A DNA stretch of 64,000 bases, from contig JAMPIT010000174.1 of NCBI GenBank assembly GCA_026261815.1, positions 8,618,001 through 8,682,000 of the forward strand, read 5' to 3'. Numbering within the stretch: the stretch's first letter is position 1; the number at the start of each line of letters is the position of its first letter. Below the pieces are notes generated by a model. The model made no database searches and was not told where the DNA came from. It saw only the letters and a list, made by a program, of their open reading frames with translations. Positions 1 through 13,100 of the stretch are shown piece by piece. The translations under genes and the position numbers were made by a program. Source of the stretch: Monarcha castaneiventris obscurior (lineage: Eukaryota; Chordata; Aves; Passeriformes; Monarchidae).

Positions 1-1087
1 TAGTAACATTGTTTAGCTTTGTGGGTTAGGTAGAAATATTAAAAACTTGACTGAGTATGAGCAAAAGCCACCCACTTCATCATGACTTCTTTTTACCAAA
101 TGTTTTTATTTATTATCAAGTTGACATTGTCCTCTTCTGTTGAGTACTGCCATACATTCACAAAATGAACTTTCCACTTCTTTTAGCCTTTATTGTTATG
201 TCCTTGAAATAAAGATCTTTGCTCTAACTCTTCTAATTGGATTTCTCGACTTGTGAGTCTTTCCTCATGCCCTGTTTTCTTCTAGTATTTGACATAAATC
301 AATCTGCATCATGTTAATAACTTTCATGGAAAACTACAGTCTAGTACCTGTGGGATGAAATAAATATATTACTTGAATAAATGCTACATTAAGATGTGTT
401 AAGATATGCTGGTTTTATTTTGATTTTAGTACATTATAGGCCATGTATATGTAATCTGATTATTAAAAGGCAGCAAAAAATGTATTGAATTTTGTCATAT
501 ATGTACATTGTCTAAATTTAGACAGCCATAATTTTATTAATGGATATTTTGTAGTAATTAACTTTAACAAAATTATCTAAATTTGTATTCACACCTTGCT
601 GCAAATTTGTAAATTTTTTGCAACAGATGGTAATAGAATACACTTAACCTCTCCCTTTATCCTTATATCATCCTTGCTACAACAATACTATTGCTGTGAA
701 AGCAGCAGAGGACAAACTGAAATTGTCATTTGAATAGAAAAAGCAACAAAACATTACATGAAACTGGATTAAATGCTCAAAATTACAAGATTATGCAGAA
801 TGAAAATAAAAAAAGACCAATTAATGAATTGCCTCCTGCCCCTCCTATTCATTTTTGTTCCCATAACTTTTGCTCTTCACCAGATTGCACAGTAACATTT
901 TTTCCCCTCTGGCCACTCAAGTTGTGTTTTACTTTCCTCCACCTGATCCAGTTTTAATGGGAACATAAATAAATAAAACATCATTTGTCATAATGGTGTT
1001 GTTGATGTTTAGTTTGTAATTTATTACAGTTTTCAAATCCTATTCTGTAGCTTAATTTTTGTTTTGTTGCCCAAATCCCAATCCCAG
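1..1087. other. CCDC146: Non-coding, probably CCDC146 intron or upstream sequence
   Basis: AT-rich sequence with scattered stops. I see no repeat I can name and no credible exon. The short open frame at 730-957 has no acceptor or family signal. Confidence 0.6.
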
Positions 1088-1169
1088 ACACAAAAAAAGA
1101 CCCCTACTCTATGCATCTTCCCAGTCTGACAGTGAATCAAACAGAAAAACCCCAAAGAGAAATCAAATG
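1088..1169 (+). CDS. CCDC146: Candidate N-terminal coding exon of CCDC146
   Basis: An 82-base open segment is preceded by a pyrimidine-rich tract ending in CCCAG and followed by a near-perfect donor, ATG|gtgagt. It ends in phase 0, exactly the phase needed by the exon at 23124. It would encode 27 residues, polar and Ser/Lys/Arg rich ([17 protein letters not shown]), typical of a disordered N terminus. It starts in phase 2, so at least one more exon with the start codon would lie further left. I have no firm homology for it, because N termini of this family diverge. Chance is possible in 22 kb of intron. Confidence 0.4.
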
Positions 1170-4100
1170 GTGAGTATCTTCTCCCAGTTTGAGGTCTTTT
1201 TACTTAAGGCAATGTCTTGTGCTTTTTCTTTTTCTTCCTTTTGTTGACATGTTCTTAGGCTAGAAAGATAGTTCAGTCAAACGTATACATCCATTTTTAA
1301 AACCATACCAGAAAAGTGTTTCTGCAACATTTATCTTGCATGTCTTTGCAGTGGACTCTTTGAGGCAGCTATTAATTCTGCAGAGTAATGTACTTGTGAA
1401 TGAAAAGTGCTTTACTATGTACCAGATCCAGTGAGCGGATACCTTATTTGGAAGGTACCACAATAATCCCTTTCTGCAAACAAACATCATCCATTTATTT
1501 GCTAAATATAAAGCTACAAAACAATAAACTCCTTTGCGAGATTTTTCTGACTGGTCTATTGCAAACTGTTGCATTCTGTATCCTGTAAAGTGTTCAGTGC
1601 CCCCTATGTGATACCAGCACCTAATCTTTCATTTGTGCTGCTTTTCTTGATGGAAATTGTCACTATCATACTACATTTCTTCATCACTGATGTCCTGTTG
1701 GTATCAAGAAGCAGAAAGAACCTTTCATGAATATTTTTCATTACTATCTTGAAACTCAGAGTCCTTCTGAGTTTAGTGAATTTATACTCCTGGCTTACAA
1801 AAGTGGTTGAACGGCTAATAAAAATGCTAACCAAAATCTTAATTCTAGTGGAAACAGAGCAAAATCTCCATGTTTACCAAAAATCAACTAAGGCTTTTCA
1901 AGCAAACTTTGTTTCTGATTATGTGATCCTGATTCACATCTATCTGCTATCTGGAAGAGCTTTAAAGTCATGGAATGATGCATATGTTCACTATTTTGAG
2001 TGTTGTTTAAGGAGAGAAAGGTACTTCTCATTTTTCTCTTTTTCTCATCTGTGCTGCAGGAAAGAAGAGGAAGTCACATAAAGGTTGGCTACAGCTTTCA
2101 AATATAAATACTAAGAATCAATATTTCATGTAGTTCTTCAGTGGCATAATGACATCTTAACAACACCATTCTAGAAATTACAGTTTCCAATTTCTTTTGC
2201 TAACAAACTGGTTGTTAATTCTCTCCTTAGGTTAACTTTCCTTTGAAATTTTTTTATTTTATCTTTAAATGAAATCTTCCTAGAAAGACTACCTTGGTAG
2301 ATTAGGATAGAATTTTTTTTTTTTTAAATATAAGCACCATTTTAATTTCTGTCCCCCTACACATACTGTAATGTGCTTTGTGCTATTACAAAGTATGATC
2401 ATCACTATATTTATGCATGGGAACTATAACAGTGTGTAATTTGTTTTAATACTCACCAAATATGTATGTCCTCTATCAAAGATATAAAAACCTTGACACA
2501 GCTTTGAATGTTGAATGCAAACAACATTTTTAAACTTAAGCTGATCCTGGCACACTCCACGCTACAAGCTTCAAAGGCTCCTGGCCCAACAAAAAAGCAT
2601 AAAAATGTGTTGGCACAGACAGCTAAGATGTCTCCACCTCCATGCACAGGAATCTGGCTGCTAATTAAATAAATCTTTTTTTATTGTGTTAGTATGGTCA
2701 CTTGGAAAGTCAGCTAGGAATGAAAATGTCTCTGTAAGCTAGAGTATGGTTTTTTGCACCAGCTTTCAGCAAGTAGGAAATAGTTTGTATTGTGAATGTT
2801 AAAGCGACTGGTTGTTGCAATAGCAAAGTTGATTGCTCTTAAAAAAGCTGTAGAGGAGTTGGACGAATTTACAGGTGCCTTCAAACAGCAGGAACGGGAA
2901 CAGAGCTGGTGTAACATGCATTCTACTGAGAGGTTCTTTCTACCACTAGCAGGTGACATTGTGAGGAAACTAGGCCAGGAAGTGGTGGGGTGTTTGAACT
3001 ATCACAAAGCAGGTGCTATTTCTGTTCATTTCTGAAAAGGCTGTTTGAAAGTATGATGTCTTGTTTTTCTGTGCTGTTATAAAGTCAAGTGTGCAGATTT
3101 CATACCATGCAGAGGAGCTAGAGCTCTCTAAAGCTGTGAGACTAGCGAAAGGAATAACCTTAAACTGTAACACCTTGCGTTTTGGCCTTTACTCAGCCCT
3201 TTCTGAAACTTATGAGAATTGACAAGACAACTATATTGCCATATTGTTTTCCAAAGCTATCTGCCTCTTCCTGTTTTCTCACCTAAAATACGTATTTGAG
3301 ACAAGGCAAATCTACCTGGCCCTGTATGTCAGCACAGCCATGTGATGAGGAAGCCGGAGAAATGTTAACCAATCTTACTTTCAATAAAAACATTAGAGCT
3401 GGAGAATCATCTGTTACACACATGAGGTTATTTTAGATGGTGAAATGAGGATTCCTAGTTTACTTATTCAAAGCACCTGCATCCAAATACTCCTGAATAA
3501 ACAGAGCCTTAAAGATCTGCATGAGAAAGAATCCTTGTATTTGGATTTAGCGTATGGAGGTTAAACTGCAGAGTGAAGTGGAGAGGCTTTTGTACTCTGC
3601 AGAAAGGCATGAGAATTTCTGTTTCTCATAGTGGATCTTGCTTCTCCATAAAAATTATTCACTCCATGTAGTTGCTTAAAAGTGTGTAAAGCCTCCTATT
3701 GTTCTGAACTGTGTAATTTTAAATGAGGGCATACTATTCCTGCTGAAATGCAATCTTAATTAAACTTACAGTTCATCTTGATTATATGAACATAATAACT
3801 TAATTTTGCTTATTTTTTCCCATTATTATTTTCCAAATGGATTACTCTTTTACTGAGATCAGAAAAAACTGATGAATGAGGACATAAAAAATAATATTCT
3901 TTCATAATTTCCATGTTCTCATGACTTGTGTGAGGGTTAGACTTGACATACCATCTTAAAACATTGTTTTCTGTTTCTGGTTACCATTGAGGGTGACAGC
4001 CAAATTAACTTCTGGCAGAAGAACTATAACTCCATAAAATTTTAATTAAAGCAGTGAATGAAAGAGATCAATTTAGTATGTGAAATGTTTGCATTTAGCA

Positions 4101-7100
4101 GGGCCTATAAATTGCTCAGCCATTTTTCTTTAAAACTTATGTCAATGTCTTCAGGCCTATATGTACCATTTTCTCTTTCTTTTACTGAAAGAAAAAGAGC
4201 GCACACACAAAATCTAAAACTATATTGAATATATTTAAATCCTCTTTCTTTGTAGGCCAGTATTTAATTATTTTCTCTTTTTTTTTTTTTCCTCTGAAAA
4301 TTCAAAGTCGCATCCTTCCTACTTTGGTTTTTCCATGACATGTAAATCATAGAAGCTAAGTAAATTTGGCACTTTTTTTTTATTTTAGTTTAATTTGTCG
4401 GTAGGGGTCTGTGTAGGGATTGACAACCATCTTTAGTTAATTTCCAAATAAACATGTAAAAGTAAGGGTTTTTCTCACCAATTTATCAAGTTACCTGTTG
4501 TTCTCAACTCATTTTGACTGCAATCTTTCCCAATAAACACCATTAAGGAAACAGCTATTTGCATTAAAAAGGGAAGGAGAAAGCACCGGTGCTTTCAAAC
4601 CTTCTTTTCCTTTCCTTTCTTCTCTGGTTTGTTTGGGGTTTTTATTCTGGCTTTAGTTTGGTTTTGTTTAAGCAATGCACAGAAAGCCAAGACATTACAG
4701 TCTGCTTGGCTGATCACATTGAGCAGATGGGTTTGTGTCTTTATGTTTTGGAAATAAGCCATAGGAATTTTGCTAGCAAACCCACTGTTAGTAATTTTTT
4801 CCACAAAAATTCACAATTTAAATATTAGCAGGATTAAAATCACAAGTGTTTTCATATGATAATTAGTGTTACATAGATGTTTTCCATAGATTGAAAGACA
4901 TGTTTTGAATTATTAAGCCTTAGGCAGAGATCAAGGGCTTTTTCTTTGTATAAAAAATTGTGTAATTTAATTTGGGATGGTATTTGTATTCACATGCTTT
5001 GATGACTCTTGTATGTGATCTTATAGGTCAAAACATTGCTTTGCTTCTCCTCTTCCATGTTGAAGATAAAGGTTGTATAGACTCTGGATGGGACAATTAC
5101 TTTTTCCTCTTCCAAAATATGAATAGTTTTGAAAAAATGTCAGAGATTTCAGCCCTTGGTATTATCTGGCAACTGAAGGGTCACAAAACAGATCTCTAGG
5201 GAACTATCAATACTAGCAATTACTCTCCTGGCATATCACATAGTCATCTGTGTTGGTTGTTGGTGTTTTCTTACTGCTTCAATTTTAACAGAAAATCAAT
5301 AAAATTATTTATGAGAATTTTTTTATAGTCCTCATGTACATTTATTACAGTAGTACAACTTTAACAGTGTGACATAATTTTATTACACCAAGAAAAAACA
5401 AAAATAATGTTTGCAACAAGTAGATGGAGTTACACTTTGTAAAACTACTACACATTGACAGAGATTCAGCTACAACAGTTCCAGGCAGGTAATAATCAGA
5501 TTTCTGTAACAGCATTACCCTTTCTTTTCCTTTTTTTTTTTACTTTCTGTTTTTAAAGACATGAGACAAAGCTTCTGCAGGTGATTTTAGTCACATTTTC
5601 TTATTCTGTTAAAATTTCTGTGTTTTACAACGTTTCATTTAAGCAAGATTTTAAAAGGACAGTTTCTTTTCTAGCAGCTTAGCAGTAAAAAAACATTTTC
5701 AAGTAGAAGCTTGTAGATACTGTAAGTCATACTTAGTTATCATATAATGAATAGGAGCAAATTGTGCATTTCATGCAAAATGATTAATTATAATCATATG
5801 CAATTAGATATTTTCTCTTCTAATCAATACTTCATAAATTGCTTTTTTTTTTTGTTTAGGCAACTATTTTTTATCCCAAAATAAATATTTTATCGCTTCA
5901 AAACATACTCTCAAGGAAAGATGATACATCTTGCAACTAAAAGTTTTCATTGTTCTTTAAAATTGAAATATAATAAACCAAATTACACTTGAATTATCCT
6001 TCAAAGTATTTACTTCTTTAAAATATATATTAATATTTTACAATTTAGCAATTGCCAGTGTTTTTCATTTGCATAACTTATAACCATAATAGTTTCGTTA
6101 TAATCTTAAAAAAACAGTAGAGATCATATTTATAAAGTATTAGGTCAGATGTATACTTCTATTCTTTTTTTTATGTCTCTTTTAATCAAAAAGGCTATGC
6201 CAGCAATGACCACACTTTAATTGATAAAGAAATAGAGTCTTAGTGTAGTTTTTCTGCATCTCAGGATTAGCATAAGCAAGACAGTAGGGTAGCCTTTTTC
6301 TTGCTAAGATAAATTGCATCTTCACTCAGTGTTGGTCACTGTCTGTAGAGACATGGCATAGATATCCGCAGTCAAACTTGTGCTCACTGTCTACAACGTG
6401 AGCATTAATAACAGTATCTCTAATTTAAACTTCCTGAGCTACTTAAAAATTTGATTTTTTTATTTGTTATATTTTAGAAAAAAATCTTTCATCATATATT
6501 CTCTTTTTTTGCTTAGAATTGACAGTAGATTTTTATGTTTCTGTGGCTACGAAACATGTAGTCTAAAAATGGGGAGAAGAGTCTTTTTTTATGTTACAAA
6601 ACATTTTTAATTTTTTTTTAATTTTAGGGTCTAATGATACCTAGATTTAGAAGTATTTGAATAAGAGCTTGACTCTCTACAAGAGCATCTTGTAACACTT
6701 GACTTACCTAAAGGATTCAGGAGAAAGCAAAATGGCACTGGAAACTCTTTGTATGTATTTAGAGGCATTAAAGCAAAGAATACGAATTCTTATTGATGTC
6801 TTCCTCCTACCTGTCTACCTGCCTCTATAAATGTGCAATAATCTACATAATGGCTCCTTTCTCCTACAAATGACAAATAGGACCTTGAGCTTGAATGGAG
6901 GAACCAAAAAGAGCAACAATTTTGTTGTTCATTACATGCTCTCTCCATGTGTAGATGTGACACTTCAGGACATGGCTTAGTGTGGACTTGGCAGTTCTGT
7001 GTTAACACTTGTACTCAATGATCTTAAAGGTCTTTTCCAAACGAAAGGATTCTATGATTTTATAATTATTTCCTCTGCTTTTATTCAATTCTTCCACCAA

Positions 7101-10100
7101 CTTGTTTGAAAAATCTTTGATAAAGGGAAGAAATTTGAGGAATCATCTTCATTTTCTGTTTTCTTCAAGGCCTTTTTTCGTGTCTTTGGGCAAACCATGT
7201 GGCCATCTGTTTTCTAGTTCTTTAAAAATAATAATTTTTATTAAATTTCATAAGTTATATTGATATTGCCATGGTATAACTTGGAAGTTGTGAAGCATAG
7301 ATGATAGAAAAAGGCTGTTTTAGGGAGACTAGTTTGTTTTTTTAAAGTGTTGACAAATTTGTATTAGTTACACCTCTGAATTATTTCCAGGTTAAAATGT
7401 AGGAGTCATTCAGACACAATTTGTGGAAGACCATAAAAAAGTTTTAGATCATTAAATGTGGTATATCACAGTCAGTAAAAGCACCAAAAGCGATGTTTAG
7501 AATATTTACATAATGAAACCAAGACTTAACTGGTGTTAAGTTTTAGCGATAACTATTCAGTTATTTTAATGCTGGTTTCAATACATTATATGGGTGAAAC
7601 GGTCTCTAAAAAAATTATGTGGAAGTATGTTGTTTTGTCTAGAACAATCTTTTGCCAAACATAACTGAATACTTGATTTCTGAGTATAATACTGAGTAAG
7701 TATGATTTTGAGTGCAATCCAATGCAAACTAGTTAAGACAAATGTGTAGAATTACTGCACAAAACTTTTGGGTCTGATCATGATCTTTACTGATTTAAAG
7801 GATTGCCTATATCCAGTGGGAGTATCATCAGAAATACCATGCCACGTACCCCAGAAAATGCCATCGCGAACACCTTTGTATTTCTTGTGGTAGTACTTGC
7901 CATTGAGATTGGCTGACATGCAGGCATCAAACCACCAGCCAGAGCTGTAGTACGCCCCACAGTTCCCTGAGGGATACCTGTCATTGTCCTTGTCTGGGGT
8001 GGTAAAGAACTTCTGGTCGTGGTTGTAGTGCCTGCTGTAGCGGAGGGCATCTCCTGCTGTGCCGCTGTAGCCGTGGACACTTAGGCGGTACTTGAGGTAC
8101 TCGTTGGCCACGTAGAAGTGGTCGTATTTTGCATACTCTCTGATTCCATTGAAATCTTCAAGATCAATTCTCAGTTGCATTTCCTGGCTCCTTGTCAGGA
8201 GGTGAATTTTGTCATTGCCTAGCCAAAACTCCCTGCTGAGGTTTCCAAAGCCGTGTTTGTAGTCATTCCAGGTTCTGTTGAAGTCAGTGCTGCCATCCTG
8301 ACGCCGTTGCAGCACTGTCCAGCCTCCTCCTTGTGTTTGCATGTCACAGTAAACTTCAAAGCTCTCGTTTCTGGGGTCAGGGCTAATCATGTAGATTCCA
8401 TTACTCCTTCTCCCTGCTGTGTAGTGGTCAGCACAGTCTCTCTGCATTATTTGTATAACTGGTGAAAGAACAGGTAGTGTTAGAATAAACATAATTTTAA
8501 TTTAAAAATATTTTAAACATTTACCCAGACTGATGTGGCACGCAGAACTTGCATTGGAGAGATTTTTACATTGGAAATAGTGTTGTAGCAATTTCAGTTC
8601 TAAGGCAAAACACATTTTTCATCAGGTGTACTTTATAACAGATGCCACCTAGGATCTCTGCATCAGATAGATGTCCAAGAAACCCTATCTAAACTGCATT
8701 TTTTTGTTGTGATGAAAATGCCTAACATAAGGGCATTTTAATTGTTTGCTTTCCATTTTCTGATTTTCTCTACTCTATCCTTCCATTGTCTCATGTAAAT
8801 TCTGATTTCTGAAATAATATTTTCCATATTAGAATTTTCCATATTACAAATATGAACTGATTTCTTCAGCCCATATTTCTAATGCTTTGTGTTGGCACAC
8901 TTGCTGCTTTTTGTATTTAAATGTTTAGTTTCACACCCTGTCTATAATTTACAGCTCCATCTGGCAGTATGTTAGAGGAAGAACTTTGTCCTTGTGGGAA
9001 TGATGTTAACCTGGCTATCGTTAAGCTAATGTTATTTTTTGGAGAACATAACATTATTAGGAATGCTTTTTGTGTTAATGTTGACTGTACTTTAGGAACC
9101 AGGAAAAAAGTAATGAAATTGTCACATCTGTTGCTGTAATTGTGTGATTCCTAGAAAGATGAAGGTGGAAAAGTGATGGTATGTTCCTGTGCATGTGGCA
9201 TCTCTGGCTTTACAGAAAGGAAGAATGTTAGCATCTACTATTAGCAGTATCTTTTTCCCACCAATAGATGATGTGTTTTACTCAGAAGAAAAATACCCTC
9301 AGTTTTTTTCTTCAGAGGGAAAATCCATTATTAAGTGATATGGAGAGCTCTCAGAAATTCTGTGTTAAGAGTCAAAACCATAATGTTCATTCCCATTGCA
9401 GATTTGAATGTATGGGCGTGTTCATTTGTAGGTTTCTAGGAAAATTTGTAATTTTTCCTAGAAAATTTAGATGAACTACTTCTTGAAAGTGAGGAGTGAT
9501 CTCAGGCTGCAGCAGGGAATAAGATTCAGGACTTCTTGTTTGCCTGAAAACTAGGCATTTATGCAACCACAAAGTATAGGAGTCAAAGGCTTTAAATCCA
9601 AGTCTAAATTCACAATGCATTCTCATTTATTTCACTGAACTTTCTGTAAGATCTTTGGTGGACTAAATTTCAGAGCAGATATTGACAAAGAATATACATT
9701 TAAGATAAAATGCTTCTATAATCTAATTCAACTCCTATTTAAATAAAGTTTTACTATTACTTTCAGTGGGTGCAGGAATAGCTCCTGGATAAGAAAAAGT
9801 TGTAGCTGTTTTCCTTGCAAGCTTTCATAATGAATATATTGCTGCTACAAATGCTTTTAGCATGTTGCTGTAAAAGAAAAGGAAAATCTACAAGACCATG
9901 TGCTATGAATGCTACCCAATATTTCAATAAGTGCAAGGAATATCTAAAAACAATTTAGTCTGTTACGAAGTACAGTACTTGAATGTGATTCACTGCCCAT
10001 TATTAATATAACAAAAAATTACTCATTCTTTTTGTGAATGTTTTGTATCTGAATGAACATAATTGATTAGTAGTGATTTTTATCTGATTTAAGCTGATTG

Positions 10101-13100
10101 CTGATATAGCTTTACTTTTATTATTACTTATTTGCTCTTTTCACACTTTCAAGAATTTCGGTTGTACATACACTGTATGCTTGCAGATCCTTCTGTTTTC
10201 AATATGTGTGGACAGAAGAATAGTTTTATTTTAATCTAAATAAAATAGTTTCATTTTAATCTTTAAGCTAGAGACTTAAAGACTGTAATGCAGCCTGATC
10301 TTTCTCTGTTTTGTCTCTTGAGAGCTTTATCTTCTTATGTTTGTTATCTAAGTGGCAGAATACATTGACAATCTGGGGAACATTTCTTGTTTCAAGGATT
10401 CTTATATGTAATATAAAAACTTTATGACTTTTAGAAAACCCCTCCATCTTGCCTTAATAACAGTAAACAATAGAAAGAGAGTATTAGTTCTATTCCTTTG
10501 TTTTAATTAGGAGAATTAAATGGTAAAAGAAAAAAAGTGTTTGTCAGTGGTAACACCTGTTTTCTGTTTTATACTTCTCTTATATTAAATAAATGCAAAG
10601 GGTTTAGTGTTAAAATGCTGGTACATGTGTTACCCAGTCAAAAAGTGCTGTTAGTAAACTTTTTTTAGCTGAGCCTTTCAGATGTTTGCTGTGATTATAG
10701 GAAAGTGATTTTATTATCTATCTGCTAAAAATGAAGCATTTTGCTAGGTTCACTTAATGATTGATGATGTCTTGCACCCCTTTTCAGAGTATCTGCAGTT
10801 TTGCAGTGGGAAAAAATAAAAATGCCATTTTCTAAGGCACACCTAGAGAAAATTTACCCATTTTCATCCACAGAGAAAATGTGTACATCACTGATGTTTA
10901 ATGTCTCTAATGAAGGGTATTATGGTGTAAAATAGAGTTAATGTTTCACGTTTACTTATTAAATTGCAAAAAAATGTCCTTTAAAAATGAATGTTTTGAA
11001 TCCCTCCAATGAAGTCCAGTTCTAGGAGGGGCTGAACACCTGCAGCTCTCAGTAACCCTCTAGTGGCTGCTGAAATGTTTTACAGGAGTATAAATAAACA
11101 CTAAAAGAGCAGATACTTGTGAAGGTAATAACACAGCTATTTGAGTAAAATATATTTTTAAATTGTTTACCTAATACTAGTAAAATGCTTATACAGAAAG
11201 CTTATACAGGCAGTAAGAATTAACAGATTACATACCAGGTCTTGCTTGCATTGCTGGACACTTAGAAGAACATTTGTTATCCAGGTTGTTCACAGCAAAC
11301 GTCAAATTTGCAACTTTGCTGTCAACATAATGTTCCACATTGTTCATATTTATGAGGCTCAGCTTCTCTAAACGACCCTGCAGTGTCTGAATCTGGCTCT
11401 TTGCATTTTTTAAGCTGGTTGCCATTCTGTTAACTTTGCTCTGCAGTTCCTTTACTCTGTTATCTTGGCTTTCGGTATCTCGGCTTTCTGCAGTGTTAGG
11501 TAGCAGGAATTCATTACTACTTTCTCTTTCTTGGTTGTCATCTGCTTGCAGCTTGCAATCTTGGCAGCATTTCTTTAGCTTGTTTACTGATTCTTTAAGG
11601 GTCTGTACTTCTTTGAGAGTCTTCTCAAGCAGTTTGAATTCTTTGGGTATCTGGATGGTCATCGGAGGCAGATTTATCTGATAAGGGCAATCCTCTCCTT
11701 CATCACATTTCCGATTAGTTCTGAGCTTTATAGGACAAGTCTCAGTAACTTTTGCTTCTTTAGCATTCTCTTCCTCTTCTAAAACAGCTGCAAAGACATT
11801 TGTTAAAGCAAGGAGAGTTGACTTCAGCAAGACTATGTAAATGAGGAGCTTCATCTTCACCGAGAAACTAGCAGTATGAGGAAGTATGCAGAAGTGGAAC
11901 AACTTTATAAGGGCAGCTTGAAGCCTGTGAGTTATCAGACAGCCTACACTGTTCTCAGAAATGGGTGGGAGTGCTTGCATCACGAGTGATTAATAGCAGA
12001 GCAAAGTTAGGTAGTGCTTGCTAGAGTGGCACATTTCAGTGAGTATTCCTGACTCAGAGCTAGTTTTTGTAAGCAAGATGATGAAATGCATGTGTGCTGG
12101 TAAATTATGCAGTTTAATTTCATTCCTTGTTGTAGATGGATTTTCTTTTTTTGGAAAAAAATCACCTAGCTCTTTATTGTAACAGTCTTCTAACATCTAT
12201 TTCTTAACACATGAGTGGTCTAAAACTTATTTTCTGAACCAGACCATGATTTTAGCACAGCAGGTGGAGAAACTGAAAACCAGCCCTTTTCCCAGTTTGA
12301 GGTTTATCACAGCAATTGTTTTACTGACAGTCAGTCCCCTTCTTCCTAAAACTTTTTCATATTTAATGCATATATTCATATAAATTACTTAAAACTGAAA
12401 ACATGTTGAAACACACGTGGAATTTTGGTTCCAAACATTTTTCAGTACAGAGTCACAAATTCAGGAGGATGAAAAGCACTTTCTTCTTACTATTTCACCT
12501 AGTCCACCTTAAAATAGTAATCTGGAATATTCATAATTTGTATGGCACATCACAGTTAAAATTCACTATTATCTGATTTGGGGTACTTATTATTGAGCCT
12601 TTTTAAGTGAAGGTTTCCTCTCTGCTGTATGAGATCCTACCTGTTAAACTAATTGTATGGGAAATCATAGAAAATCCTGATGTTCTGGTTAATGTCCCGA
12701 ATTCTAAATCTAAAGTGAGGTAGAAACCTAGGGAAAGAACTCATCAGTTTGAGGTAATGCTCTTCTTTTTATTGTGCCTCATATCAACTTTCAGAGTTAG
12801 TCATGTACTTTACTGCGGATAGTACCAAGTGAAATACTTCTCCAGGTGACAACTGCCATGTACTCCCTCATTCTCATTCTACAGACACCTTTGCCATTCT
12901 CATGTGGTGCCTACACAGTCTTCATGATCTATGTCATTTTTCTTGTGCCTCAAAACAAAGCTACATGGATATGTCTCTGTGCATTCACAACTCAGTCAAG
13001 AGTCAAACAACTGGCATGAGTAAATGGTATTTACACCAGTTCTTGTTAAATTAGTCCAATCGGAACCATTTATTTCCCTAAGCCCTATTTGAAATTACTC

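Noticed and set aside
2796..3035. 80-codon plus-strand frame ([20 protein letters not shown]) considered as a CCDC146 exon
   Set aside because: None of the internal donors ends in phase 0, which the exon at 23124 requires, and no family block matches.
7787..8465. Other open frames overlapping FGL2 exon 2 on both strands
   Set aside because: They are shadows of the conserved fibrinogen-related domain.
11855..11983. In-frame upstream ATG extending FGL2 by 43 residues
   Set aside because: It lies upstream of the TATA box, and the downstream ATG gives a typical signal peptide and a length close to mammalian FGL2.
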